Source: Cheiracanthium punctorium (taxonomy: Eukaryota; Arthropoda; Arachnida; Araneae; Cheiracanthiidae). From it: 64,000 nucleotides of DNA. Below, piece by piece: positions 42,172 through 53,497 of this stretch (within the stretch, counting starts at the first letter, position 1; each line of letters begins with the position of its first letter). Both the position numbers and the translations under genes were made by a program. The DNA lies in the NCBI GenBank assembly GCA_038373885.1, contig JAWZYV010011612.1, positions 124,001-188,000 of the forward strand. The letters are read 5' to 3'. The notes under the pieces are model-generated. The model did not search any database. It had not been told where the DNA came from and saw only the letters and a list, made by a program, of their open reading frames with translations.

Positions 42172-43055
42172 TTTAGGAAATCTAATCCTTTTAATCATAA
42201 AAATGACTTCTGAAAATTCATTGATGCTCATATTTTTTTTCTCTGTCTCTATATGATTAGAAAGTGAGCGGAAAGCTGTACATTTTTAAAAACAATCTTA
42301 TTTTAATAGAACATGCAGTCGTGATCTAAACTGATTAAAAGAAGTGTTTGGTAGTCATTTTTCAAAGAAATGGTTACAATGAATCAAAGAAACTGAAGTA
42401 CAAAAGAAAATCTAACTAGATAGTATAAATCTACTAAATTATATATTTTGGTTTAAAATAAGTGATTATGCTTGGGGAAATTATTTATTTCATGTCACTT
42501 AGGATATATAGTAGTAGTTCGTGTGCGCCTTTCGATTTATTGCTTTGTTGCAGATCTCGCGTGACATATTTCAAACTTTACTTTACATGCAAAAGTATTT
42601 TATTTTTTCTGCAGAAAATAAGTTCTTTTATCATATAACAGCGAAACTGCAGAAAAATAGTTATCCCCATTAGTTGAAATGAACAGTTTTACATGAATAT
42701 AAAAAGAAATATTTATAGATAGTATTATGTTGCACAACACGCTTTACACTACAACCCAGTGTAACAAAACAGTGGCATTGCATAATTCTTGCCACATAAC
42801 ACCGTATTTAAAACGATTTGTAATGCAGAAATAACCGACTATTGTAAATCATTATGTATTGAAATCGTTCTTATACAATCGATTGACACCTTAAATGAGG
42901 TTTTTAACCTTTTACGTCTTATGATATTATATAAAAGAAAATAGGCGATATTAGTTGACAGTGAAAACAGAAGAAAATTTTCAGAAAAATGTCGTTACTT
43001 TATCATTAATTGCGCTATAGAGGGTTTTACCCTACCAGACGCATAAACTTGCGGG
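42172..43055. other. AT-rich spacer, no supported feature
   Basis: Sequence between the BEL insertion and the mariner-like terminus. No ORF or repeat could be recognised. Confidence 0.4.
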
Positions 43056-43366
43056 AGGTGTATGGAACACAGAGAAGACTCGGAATCACACAACAATGCA
43101 GGGTCGAAAATGTCGTAGTTGCGAAATATAGTGCAAAGAAGTACAAAAAAGAAACAGAAATACACCAATAGGACAGAAAACATTTTATTGAAAGTTTGTA
43201 GGTTGTACTACATAACGTGTTCAAAATTACGGCCAGAAGTCGTCTGGAAGGCTTTCTCAGCTGCGCCCTATGGAATTCCCGACCTTCTAGAAGATTCCTG
43301 ACGTGTTGCATATTTTCCAGGTAGCTACAGATACCCCAACGGCGAGGTCTTCAATTGAAGGAACGG
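43056..43366 (-). mobile_element. Mariner-like element: C-terminal end and terminal repeat (left piece)
   Basis: Read on the minus strand, this continues the transposase frame broken at 45775, as judged from the duplicated target and the family's E-T-P-V...S-x-E-D-L spacing, and then runs into non-coding terminal sequence. About 230-250 bp of it, including GGACAGAAAACATTTTATTG, matches 60720-60990 in inverted orientation, suggesting long terminal inverted repeats of a single transposon. The outer edge near 43056 is approximate. Confidence 0.6.
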
Positions 43367-45785
43367 TTCACCCCACAATTCGCCGACTGTGAATTCGCCG
43401 TCCCTTTCTCTAATCGGAAAATTCCCCATAATGAGAAAAAAAAATTCTTGTCCCACAGGAATTGGTGTCCCCTACAATTCGCCGACATGGTGTTGAAAAA
43501 TAAAACAATATTAAGACACTGAAAATGTGAAAGCTCACTTGTTGATCCGACTTAGGGGATGTCAAAGTAGAGAGATTTCATCGGAATTTAATCAAAACTG
43601 TAGGATCTTGTGTTTCATTATTGATTATTGCACTAGAGTGCTGTTAATTTTTCTCTTGTCTTCCGGATCAATTTTTGTTTTTCTATCCGTATCTCTAACT
43701 TTGGTGTTAACTAAGCTATCGATTTTACGCATAAGTCGCCAAAGATTGAAAAATCGTCATGGGCGGCTAATATCCAAGCTGTTCTAAGATATAATATGAA
43801 ATGAAACAGTTTATAAAAGAAATAAATGCGCAGCATCAGTAGTAGCCACTCATTGGAGACTTTTCAGATTTTGGCCAAGATAATTAGGCCGATCCTAGCA
43901 GTTCAAAGCAATGGAGTTGTCCATATGCCTGTGCTTTCCCATTAATCATAAAGACTTAAGGAAAAATCCATCTTTCAAAGTCGCCAAGCGGTGACAAATA
44001 CCAAATCTAATATTAGGATAGCAACAGATCAAGCAATTGAAAAATTATAAAAGCATTAGCACTCGAGTGCGTATTTGAAATCTAAAAGAATGTCGGATTT
44101 TTTAAAAATTATTTATAAATATCTTTTAAAATAATTCGAAATTTAAGTTAGCGCAATGGCTTCCCCGGAAATTTCCGAATCCGTGTGTACCTTTGTTGAA
44201 ACCCAACTTCAAGCCGTTCAAAGCAAACGAAAAGTGATAAGGCTAGACAAAAGAGAATTATTAGCACTATAGTGCTAAGAATTCTCAAACTCATTTAACC
44301 AGAGTTTAAAGATTGATAATTCACTTTCATAAATCTAGAAAAGCATACTATTATGAATCATAAATCAACTGCAATGCGTTTACGTTCACTTGAAGTCAAA
44401 TTTTAAAAAATCTTTTTTGGTTTATATATTTCCCATTCTTTTTTTACGTCTTTTATTCTTTTCTTTACTTGTTCAGAATTTTTAGTACATCATAAATATT
44501 GCATTAAAGTTATCTTCTATTGCATAAAAATTTCCAGATACTAAAACTGAAATCTCAGTCACTACAACTGTGCCCAGAATATCTTCATTCCCGTTTCGAA
44601 TTTTAGTTTATATACTTAATTTATATAAGAATAGAGTACACTTTTACTAATGTGAGCATATAATTGTACTCGTATAATTCTGTTATGAATAAAAGATAAT
44701 CATCGCATCAATATTTTTGCAAACACAGAAATTTTATTATTACAAAAAAGTACACCGTTTTCTTTACACAGGTATGAGAGTTGCGAAATTGAAAAAAATA
44801 AGAAATGTTCCAAGTGGAATTTTTAGTTTTTGTGAAAATTTGATCAAGTTATGTAAGCTTCTTTTTTGCCCATCCACCACGTAATAACGACAAAAGTGGA
44901 TAAAATAGAGGCTATTATTCAACTATAGCATTGAATAGTTTTCAAAATTTTATTATATTTTGAGATTTTATGGAAATTGAGTAGATAATTGTTCGCATCT
45001 CTCGAAAACGGCCTGGGCAAACGAAATTTTAGAAACATGTTAGGTAGCAACTCAACTTACTCAATAGTCTTTTTAAAAAAGGTCTAAAAAAATTTTTAAC
45101 TAATGTTTTTTTTTTTTTTTTTTTGCTGCTTATCACGTTAAGACACCTTAGACTATTGGAATGACAATCTGGTGATACGTTAGGCAGATACATTTAACAA
45201 TAGGTATCGGTTTTCCTTTCAAAATTTTCTTAATCGTCTTTGACTTTCTGAAAAATTTTCTATTTGAATTGAATGAAATTATAAAATTACTAGGTGGGAA
45301 ATGGAAAAATATTCCGATTCTCATTTCCTTTGCGTAAAATTTCTCCTGAATACTACCTTAAATATTTTGACTGCACAAGAATGCTTTGCATACTCACTTC
45401 AGATATATAGTGAGCCTGTCTGCAAAATAATCTAAAAATTTTAAAAGCATATAATTTCATAGTTAACGATATTTCATTCATATTTCAAACGATATTTCAT
45501 TTAAAACATTAAAAAATCAACTTATAAATTTCAACGAAAGCAAAATAATTCAACTAGCAGGTTAACACAGAGTGAAATTGGTTGTAAAATTGTGTTCCTA
45601 AAACCTGTTCCTTTATCTCCCCCCCCCACTCCACTACCCGTCTGTTTCTCGGAATAAAGCCACCTTCGGCAATCCCCTCACTAGATAAATGAGAGAGGAT
45701 AATCTCGAAAAAAGTCCTAAAAGGGAAATTTCGAAATGTCGGCGAATTCGTAGTCGGCGAATTGTAGGGGACACTGAAGGAACGG
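43356..45785. mobile_element. 2.4-kb TIR element inserted in the mariner transposase, with 11-bp target duplication
   Basis: The element (43367-45774) is flanked by the exact 11-bp duplication TGAAGGAACGG (43356-43366 and 45775-45785). Its ends are inverted repeats: CACCCCACAATTCGCCGACT on the left and, inverted, GTCCCCTACAATTCGCCGAC on the right. The motif ATTCGCCGAC or a close variant recurs two to three times near each end. Removing it and one target copy restores the interrupted transposase frame. A 9-11-bp duplication suggests a Mutator-like element (inference); no transposase is recognised inside. It contains a fragment of repeat family B near 44050-44290 and a T run at about 45105. Confidence 0.7.
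44050..44290 (-). repeat. Fragment of repeat family B
   Basis: Contains TAGCACTCGAGTGCGTATTT and AAATTTAAGTTAGCGCAATGG. These correspond to segments of copies 13375-14597, 22932-24144 and 57440-58045, with many differences. Confidence 0.4.
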
Positions 45786-47357
45786 GGGTCTCGTGCACCA
45801 AACGCTTCATTTGACTACAGAAGTCCATGCATGATAGGTCTGGCGATCTGGCAGGCAAATGAACCGGACCATCACGACCTATCCATCGCTGTCAAAAGGT
45901 TACGTCGCTGCGTCAGCGGGCATCATTCGTGTAATATGCAGGAGCCCCGTCATTCTAGTACTAAATGGAGTAGCTCGATGACGGAGGAACATTCCCAAGC
46001 AGTAAGAGAGCTAGGTAAAAAGTCGGACGACTATCGATTTTATCGGCTTGTAGTAGGCTGTTTTTCTCTAACTTCGGTAGAACGTCCGTGAACTCACCTC
46101 CCAACATTTGATTCATCCATCGCAGTCAAACGTTGGCAGATGACCAGCGACCTCCCATAAGAAGTTCTCGGTCTGTCGTCCATTCCGCACGTCTTACCAA
46201 GGTCCATGGAAAACTGTTGCAGGACTATCTGCAGATGGCACTGACAGTTTCTATTGTTTCGCTTTCCCACTTGGATTCCTTCATCATTCTGTGACGTAGT
46301 CGAGTCCGCGTTACCGTTCGTCTTTCTTCTTTTGTTGGCTCGTCAAGCTTGTCAAAGTTTTAATCCTGGTAAATAAATATTTTTAAATTTATTTTCCGTG
46401 TTGTATTCGTTTTCATATTATAGGTCACCGATTAAACTTAATCTTTAAATAGCGTATTAAGTATTTAACTTTAATCGGCTCGATAAAGTCATCGAAAGTT
46501 ACGTTATGTTCTTGTGCTGCTGCTGTTGCTTGCATTGCTGTGTTTCTTATTTTGGATTGTTGAGCATCTTAGAAGACGCGCAGATTCGCTCCGGAGCGGA
46601 CAGTCCAGGGACCGTTTCCCATCCGGACATTCCTAACCTACAACGGAGGTCGTGCGCCGAAGTCGGGCGAGTGAAATAGGGGTCGCTGGAAGACAATTGG
46701 CCGAGATGCGCCCGGGAATTTCTTGCTGCTTGGGTTTGATGCTTTAAGACAATCGGGCAAGATTTGCTACATGAAGATCATGTATGTCCTACCGTCCAAA
46801 AGACTGGGCGGAAGGTACAGTCTCATGAGGTTGTCTCCAAGAATGCAGGCCAAACATTGAGCAAGAAACGCAGTTGAGCTGCATGTGGTCGCGTATCCAA
46901 AGCCCGCACATGGTTGTTAAGTTGATTGAAGGCTCCCTCACGCGTGAAGTATGCTTCATCCATGAACAATACGGACTTGTGTCTGCCGCACTCTGTTGCA
47001 AACACCTTCCGGAGTGGATTATCAGCAGGCTCTATTAATTGGACTTGTTGAAAATGGTATGCGCTCATTTGGTTTGCTGCTAGTATCTTCCATACATTAG
47101 AGTTAGAAAAACCCACTTGTTTGCCTATCGTTAGCGTACTCGTCCTCGGATTCTCTTCTGCCAGACGTAAGACCGTCTCCTCATTGCCAGATGTCCTCGT
47201 CCTTCACTTTCGATTCATTGTAGCTCTCGTTAAACGACCAGCCTCACGTAACTTTCTGTTCACACTTGCGAAAGTCGTGTGATGTAGAACACGCCTATGC
47301 GGGTACCTTTCCTGGTACTACCGCCGAGCGGCATGTCCGTTACAGCCCGCAGCTCTG
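45775..47357 (-). pseudogene. Mariner-like (IS630/Tc1/mariner) transposase, broken
   Basis: Read on the minus strand in broken frames. The N-terminal helix-turn-helix part includes EETVLRLAEENPRTST and IGKQVGFSNSNVWKIL (near 47200-47080). The first catalytic Asp is in SVLFMDEAYFTREGAFNQLN (about 46960), followed by a degraded YLPP...LDGRTYMIFM stretch. The second Asp is in DGAPAYYTND (about 45945), and RWIGRDGPVHLPARSPDLSC (about 45880-45820) carries the third. This is the arthropod mariner-like group with DEAYFTR and ARSPDLS motifs. Several stops and frame changes occur. About 46100-46580 looks like extra AT-rich sequence not expected in the family. The element is cut at 45774 and at 47357 by other insertions. 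Confidence 0.75.
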
Positions 47358-48150
47358 CACTGCAAAAAAAGTCTGTAAAACGTACAGAAATTACTCGTAT
47401 TATTTACAGAATAAGTCTGTTCGTAAGAAAAAACAGTTTTTTTCTGTTTTATCTTCACCCGCGCATGATTACTAGACGAAGACGTCATTGCTCAACCTTG
47501 AGGCTCATTTTGCCTCCGGCGCAATTAAAACGGCAAGACATTGTACTACGTGCCGTTAGCTGGAGCTGGAGAAAAGGAACAGTACATTTAGTTACAACTG
47601 CATACGTAGGTTCAGGTGAGTGTTTACTCTTATTGTAAGCAAGAATATCGGCCTTCTTTGGTAAAAAGAGGCATGTAACATTGAGGGGAGGGGGGAAATG
47701 GTTTCTTTTGTAGAAAATATTTCCAAAAAGGTTGAATTTTTTTTTGGGGGGGGCAGTTATCCCTCCGTCTTCCCTTTTAACCCGTCCTTGGCGTTGAATG
47801 ATGGGAAATAGAAGAGTTATGGAACTTGATTGTGAATTCGAGACTTTTTACCTACAAAAATAAACGAAAAAAATCACCTGTGAATTTGATATATTTATTT
47901 TAGACTTACGGGTGAGGGGAGGGGGGGGGGACTTTTATGTTTAAAACTACGCATCGAAACCAATGGACCGACCAGACAAATCGGCATAATGATTTTAAGC
48001 AGTGCAGGGCATCACTTGATCTGACGTCATACTATGATGTCACCTTAGCGACTCTTTCTTCAGCTACTTGCGATTTATGTGCAAAAGTTTCTGGCAACAC
48101 TGATCGGAGGTGACGCTCTGGGTCGGCTAACGAACTATACGTACCGTTCA

Positions 48151-48340
48151 ACTCACCATGGCACAACGTTTATATCACTAGAAATGGTATACGGGCGAAG
48201 TGTGAAAGTCCCGGGTTCGGGTCCCATCGCGCGTCCGTCGACCGTTAACCGTTCAGAGTTTTCCGTGGTTTTCTCCGGAAGTTAGCGTAAATACGGATTA
48301 GGAGCCCTTCGAAAGACCCCCCACGGAGGGCTCCCCTCTT
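48151..48340 (+). repeat. tRNA-derived SINE family 2, copy 1
   Basis: It contains ACCATGGCACAA (box A region), GGGTTCGGGTCCCATCGC (box B region), then CGTCGACC and TTTTCCGTGGTTTTCTCCG, and ends in the palindromic CGGAGGGCTCCC. A close relative is inverted at 52812-52991. A (GGTTCGxGxCC)-type box B and a tRNA-sized head support a SINE. Confidence 0.65.
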
Positions 48341-48341
48341 T

Positions 48342-50393
48342 CAAGGAAACCTCCCCAAAGCTCACTCACCAAATGGAACGAATTTCACACAATCTCAATT
48401 GCACACTAAAAGGAACGTACTGAGTGAAAATTAGCTGCTATCTCCTCATAGAATTTGAGAAATTAAAGGTTAAAAATTATTTAAAATCGCGCCAATTGTA
48501 ACCCTTTAGCTAGTATTTGGTGACAGGGATAATTGGTTGAAAAGTTGAAACGCTCACGCAAGTACGTACTCGAAATATTTATAAATCAGTGTTTGCTATA
48601 CCGTGTTATATTTCAACGTACTGGGTTTTTAAATAGCTTAATCTCGTTTTCTACTAGTTAAACTGAAGTGCTATAATCTTTTTATTTTAGTTCTGAAAGT
48701 CCCTGAAGAAAGTAATTTCTTTTTATTTGTATTAACACATTGCAAGCTGCAAATTCAGTTTACGCATAAGTGAGGCATTTATTTTAATTCTATTATTTTT
48801 ATCCACATGATGATACTATGGAGCAAATATACTTAATGTTGTTTTTATGCTTTACGTGGAATTTTCTTCGAAAAATATGACATTGTCTCCATACACAGAC
48901 GAAGAAAAAGTCTGCAAAATCAAATTGTTGAAAGCTTGCAAAACTATCAGAAAATAAATGCAACAGATTTGGTAGCAAATGAGCAATGCTTATTACTCGA
49001 TACCCCTGAAGATCCTATATTTTCTAGTTTAGAAAACGAAAGCATTGGCTTCATGTCCAGTGAGGACATCATGTAAAATAAGCAATTTATTTCTTGAAAA
49101 GATAAGGAGACTGCAGTAAAATACTGGTGGGATACAATAGTGGCAAAATCCCGCAGTTTACAGAGTGTTCAAAATTATTTTAAATTTGTTACAAATAAAA
49201 GGCAGTTATATCTGTGGGAAAAGCAAATTCAGAAGAATGGCGATTATAAATATAAACTAAATCAAATTAAAAAATATACGTTTTAACACTTCTAACACGC
49301 AAGAAAATTACAGAAAAATGTACATGATTGTGATTTACAAACTTGGGCTTCAGAAAAGGCATTCGAATTAGGACTGAAATTCCGCGCATCTAAAGGATGG
49401 CAGTACAGATTTTTAAAAAAGAATAAGATTGTGAGCAGGAAAGTTACAAAATTTGTTTTGCTGAAAAACTCTCGGTCAAAGGAAATTAAAAAATTAACGC
49501 AGGCGTTCGTAAATAATGTAAATGTCTTTATAAAGGATTCGTTGTTGAAAGACGATCAAATTTTTATGCTGATCAGTCAAGTTTTAATTTAGAAATCCTT
49601 CTAGACGAACCCTGGAACATAGAGGATCGAAGCAAGTAGAAAGTGAGATTCAATCAAAAAATGCAGTGACACATCCCTACACTGCAATGCCGATTTTAAG
49701 TAAAAACAATAGATTGTTATAGCTATTACATATTGAACATCTCGAAAAAACTGGGGAATTCGGAAAAAATTAAGTGCAGCAGTTTTCTGACATTGTGTTA
49801 ATGAAACAACTTAATAATATATTTCTTTCAGGGTCAAATCAAAGGGGTGGGGGAGGAAATTATAGGGTGAACCCCTCCCCTCCAAAAAAATTATCTTACA
49901 ATTTTTTAAAATTATTTTTTTAATACCATTGTTTATTTCAATTCTTATTTCGCTAAAAAGATAAGCTTCCTCTAAAAAGCTACGTTTAACCTCCTATGCA
50001 TGCATAGATTTTATGTTTAAAAAATATTTTTGGCCAATTTCCTCCACACCCCCTCTCCACAACGGAACCAGTTACCGACCTGATTTTTTCCCCACCATAT
50101 GTTCTGCGGGATATCCAGTGAATCATTGCTGTAGATGAATCCTGACCTGTGCTTACTTAAAATGCTTATTAAATAAGCATCTTTTTGTAAAGGCATTTAT
50201 AAAAGAAAATAGAAACACCAAGAAGCGATAGAGGCTCTATTATGTCGGCTCATACTCATTTTTTATTAATTAATTTTAGCTTTAATTTAGGAGATAGCAA
50301 CTAATTTTTACACATTAGGTTTCTTTAAGTGTGTACTTATGACTGGATTAAATTCGTTATGTTTAGTGAGTGAGCTTCGGGGAGGTTTCCTTG
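48342..50393 (+). mobile_element. pogo/Tc5-like transposon with about 200-bp terminal inverted repeats
   Basis: Left end CAAGGAAACCTCCCCAAAGC (48342 on); right end, inverted, CAAGGAAACCTCCCCGAAGC (ending 50393). The inverted similarity extends about 200 bp inward, including AAAATTAGCTGCTATCTCC against AAAATTAGTTGCTATCTCC. TTT flanks both sides. Between the repeats lies a plus-strand CENP-B-type transposase relic. Long inverted repeats with this transposase type recall Tc5 within the pogo superfamily (inference). Confidence 0.65.
49098..49718 (+). pseudogene. pogo/Tc5-like transposase, N-terminal two-thirds, broken
   Basis: The frames give KDKETAVKYWWDTIVAKSRS, a linker with QLYLWEKQIQKNGDYKYKLN, then a stop. 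The next segment is DLQTWASEKAFELGLKFRAS followed by KGWQYRFLKKNKIVSRKVTK, the CENP-B/Tc5-type helix-turn-helix (A-S-x-x-W-x-x-x-F-K...I-V-S-R-K-x-T-K). After a frame change, ADQSSFNLEILLDEPW carries the first catalytic Asp (N-A-D-Q-S-x-F-N in relatives), and AVTHPYTAMPILS follows. The remaining catalytic acids are not found. It is dead: at least one stop and two frame changes. Confidence 0.7.
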
Positions 50394-50931
50394 TTTGTGT
50401 TGTCCTTCTGACGAGGATTTATAAGCGGGTTTTGAGCCAACCACACAAATCCGATATACTTGTTCAGAACAACTACGTACTGCAACTGTTCTTGGTTTTG
50501 GGGGAAATGAACAATAGCAACTTCATGTAACAAGTTAAGTAGTACTCATAAACTGTTTCTCATAAGTTATTTCCTTATTATAATGTCTGTTTATATTTCT
50601 GTTAATATTTCTGTATTTCTGTTAATATTTCTGTAAATATTTCTGTTAATATTATTATATATAGTCTGTTTATATTTATTCATTGCACTTGCTAATTGGT
50701 CCTAGAACTGTAGTTAGCATTTCTTATTATATAGTTATCGATATGTTAAATATTTTGGAATGAGTGTTTTTGTTCGCAATCATTTTGTTTGCAGTGCTCC
50801 AGTAAGTGAAAGAATATCGCTGAACTTAAACATCGTGGCACTGTGATAAATATATTGTTTATTTTCAGTGTTTGTACTTGAATAGTCGTCTAACACCGAA
50901 AAATTTATGATGTTTTTAGTGTGCATGTGTG

Positions 50932-51071
50932 CAGGCGCGTAGCCAGAAAAATTTTTCGGGGGGGGGGGGAATGAAGTGATATGTGTATAAATAGACGGAA
51001 TTTCATCACTAATCCAAAAATTTCGGGGGGGGGGATGTATCCCGATATCCCCCCCCCTGGCTACGCCCCTG
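50932..51071. mobile_element. hAT MITE, CAGGGGCGTA family, copy 3
   Basis: A 140-bp element with termini CAGGCGCGTAGCCAG and, inverted, CAGGGGCGTAGCCAG, and an exact 8-bp target duplication CATGTGTG. G and C runs pair across the element. The centre differs from the copies at 19277 and 29523, so it is a related subfamily. Confidence 0.88.
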
Positions 51072-51960
51072 CATGTGTGCTCTCGGGGATTTCACATCAA
51101 ATATAATATATACACTTTCCAGACTTATAAATTTCTATCTTCTATACTTACAATAAGAATTCTGATTTTCTAGGAGTATCTTAAGTTTCTATATATTCTA
51201 TATATTCTATATATCTTAAAGTTTCTATTTCTATAAAGTTTCTATAAGTAATATCTCAATCAAGTTTATGAGGTAAACCAAATTAAAGAAATGATATATT
51301 TCACCTTTTAACGTATAAAAGAACAGAAGAATTGTATCTACAAATTATTTATAATTTCCTTGTAATATTTGTTATGTAATTTTAAATTTGTACACACTTT
51401 GCAATTCTTTTTGCATATTGCATACTATTATTTCTTAATCATAGTAAAAATGAATCAAAGAAGCATAGTTATACACCTTTTTTTCAAAGTTAAGGAAACA
51501 CAAAGTGTGAAATTTATATGTATATAGCATATAACTGTTTTTTTTTTTGTTTTATTAATACACAACTGGTAATTAAAATAGCAACACCAAGAAGGTGACA
51601 TGCTACACACAGTGCAGCAATTTTAATGTCGAGTAGTATATCTTATCAAAGAAATATTTCTAGCTTCATAACATTGTGATTTTCTTTTTTCTACAAATTA
51701 TGTCATTATCAAAAACAATAATCATTTTCTTCAGTTTTAAAAGTAATTTTTCATTTGTATGAGATAAACAGCTAGATTTTGATTTGAAGTAATTGTACAG
51801 TGGGAATTTTCTAGTTTTTTGTATATTCAGGGGCGACTTGGAATTCAGGGATTTGGGAAATTTTATGTCTGGAAAAGTCAGGGAATTCTGCAAAAAATCT
51901 CTTCTAAATCAGGGAGATTTAAAATTCTTTACAATGTTTATCGTCATTTGATGCACAATA

Positions 51961-52124
51961 CCGTGTTTACTCGCGTAATAGTCGCACCCCCGTTTTGAAG
52001 CAGAAAAAATAGCTCTTTAGAGTTACAATATTATATAGTAGATTTTACCCGCATAATAGTCGCACCTGGACTTTCAACATGAAAAATTGACAAAAAAGTG
52101 CGACTATTGCGTGAGCAAACATGG
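51961..52124. mobile_element. 164-bp TIR MITE, CCGTGTTTACTCGCG type
   Basis: TA on both sides. Ends CCGTGTTTACTCGCGTAATA and, inverted, CCATGTTTGCTCACGCAATA, then AGTCGCAC on both arms. An internal CCCGCATAATAGTCGCACC is a third copy of the terminal motif. TA target and compact size fit a pogo/mariner-type MITE. Confidence 0.75.
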
Positions 52125-52811
52125 TATTTTTGGCTTCTTCTGATCGGAACAGCTTTAGTATTGGTCATTATTGGCAGTCATTGTCATAACATTGTGAAAT
52201 TTTCAATGGCATTAATATTTTATTTAAATATTATGTATTCATTTTTTAAATTCTTAAACAGGGATGTACAGATTTTTTTATATAATTCTTATTCACTATA
52301 TTTTAAGTTAACATTTACTCTGTGAGGGGGGTTCCACCCCCTCAAAACCCGTTTCTTTCTTTTAAATAAATACAATTTCAGTTTACTAACAACCATAGTC
52401 AGATAAAAGATAAAGCTATCAGCGCACATAATCCAAAACTATCTGCAAACTCATATGACGTATTTAACGAGGAGAGGGGGGGGAGTCCTGGGAGTTCGGA
52501 CGCTCCCCCCCCTCCCTGAAATTTTGATTTTTGTCACTATAATGATAGTCTTTTTGTGAAAAATTCTGCCTTTTTTACGGTTTGGACTCCCCTCCCCCTC
52601 TCCCAAAATGTTTCCTGAATACATGCCTGCTCGTGATAACTGAATACATATTGCGTACATGAACTTGTGTATATGCATTCAAAGCATACATCTGTGCAAC
52701 CCGCTTGCGCTATAGTGACTAGCTGCTGCTGTTGTGAACATGTATATCGGATTTGTGTGCTTGGCTCGAAGTCCACTTGTAAATCCTCGTCCGAATGACA
52801 AAACAAGGGAG

Positions 52812-52991
52812 TTACCCTCTGTGGGGTCTTTGTAAGGGGTCCTAACCCGTATTTACCCTAAGTTTCGGAGAAAACCACGAAAAACACCGAACGGTTAGGT
52901 CGACGGATGTGCGATGGAACCCGAACCCGGAACCTTCACACTTTGGCCGTCTACCATTTTCAGTGATTTAACCACTGTGCCATGGTCAGGC
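52812..52991 (-). repeat. tRNA-derived SINE family 2, copy 2
   Basis: Inverted match to 48151-48340. On the minus strand it reads ACCATGGCACAGTGGTTAAA (a good box A), then GGGTTCGGGTTCCATCGCAC (box B), CGTCGACC, and TTTTCGTGGTTTTCTCCG. Its head is better preserved than in copy 1. Confidence 0.7.
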
Positions 52992-53497
52992 TTTTTGCAA
53001 GATAAATTGTTTATTTATTTTAATGCATAAATTTTAAAACCATTTCATATCAGTGCCTAGTTATAAAAGTATTTTTTTAATATTTTGCTTATTATACAGT
53101 CTGATCATCAACGTTTTAAATTTCAAAATCTCGAATCTTAAGTGTAGTCAGTGGCCAATATCCTGAATCAAGAACCCTAAACATAAATAGAAATGTTTTA
53201 TTGAATACTTTTCGAAGTTGAAATATGTAAGAAAGTAATTAAAAATTAGCGCAGATCTGATCTGTAAGCCGTTCTTTATAAAAGTTTTACATTTAAAAAG
53301 AGAGGAATGCTTAAAAATTTGACCTTTCCCCTTTTAAAAAGTTGAAAATTTGATTCTTTTTTCTTATTCATTATTTTTTCAAAAAGATTTGACGAAAATT
53401 AAGCATATTGTTAAATGTAGTAAAAATATTTTATCATGTAAATTTATTTCGAATGTTCAATAGAAATGATGCATTCAGTCTTCTATTTTAAAACAAG

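Noticed and set aside
47266..47638. Overlapping plus-strand ORFs at the left CACTGC terminus
   Set aside because: They run antisense to the mariner-like transposase and across the transposon boundary.
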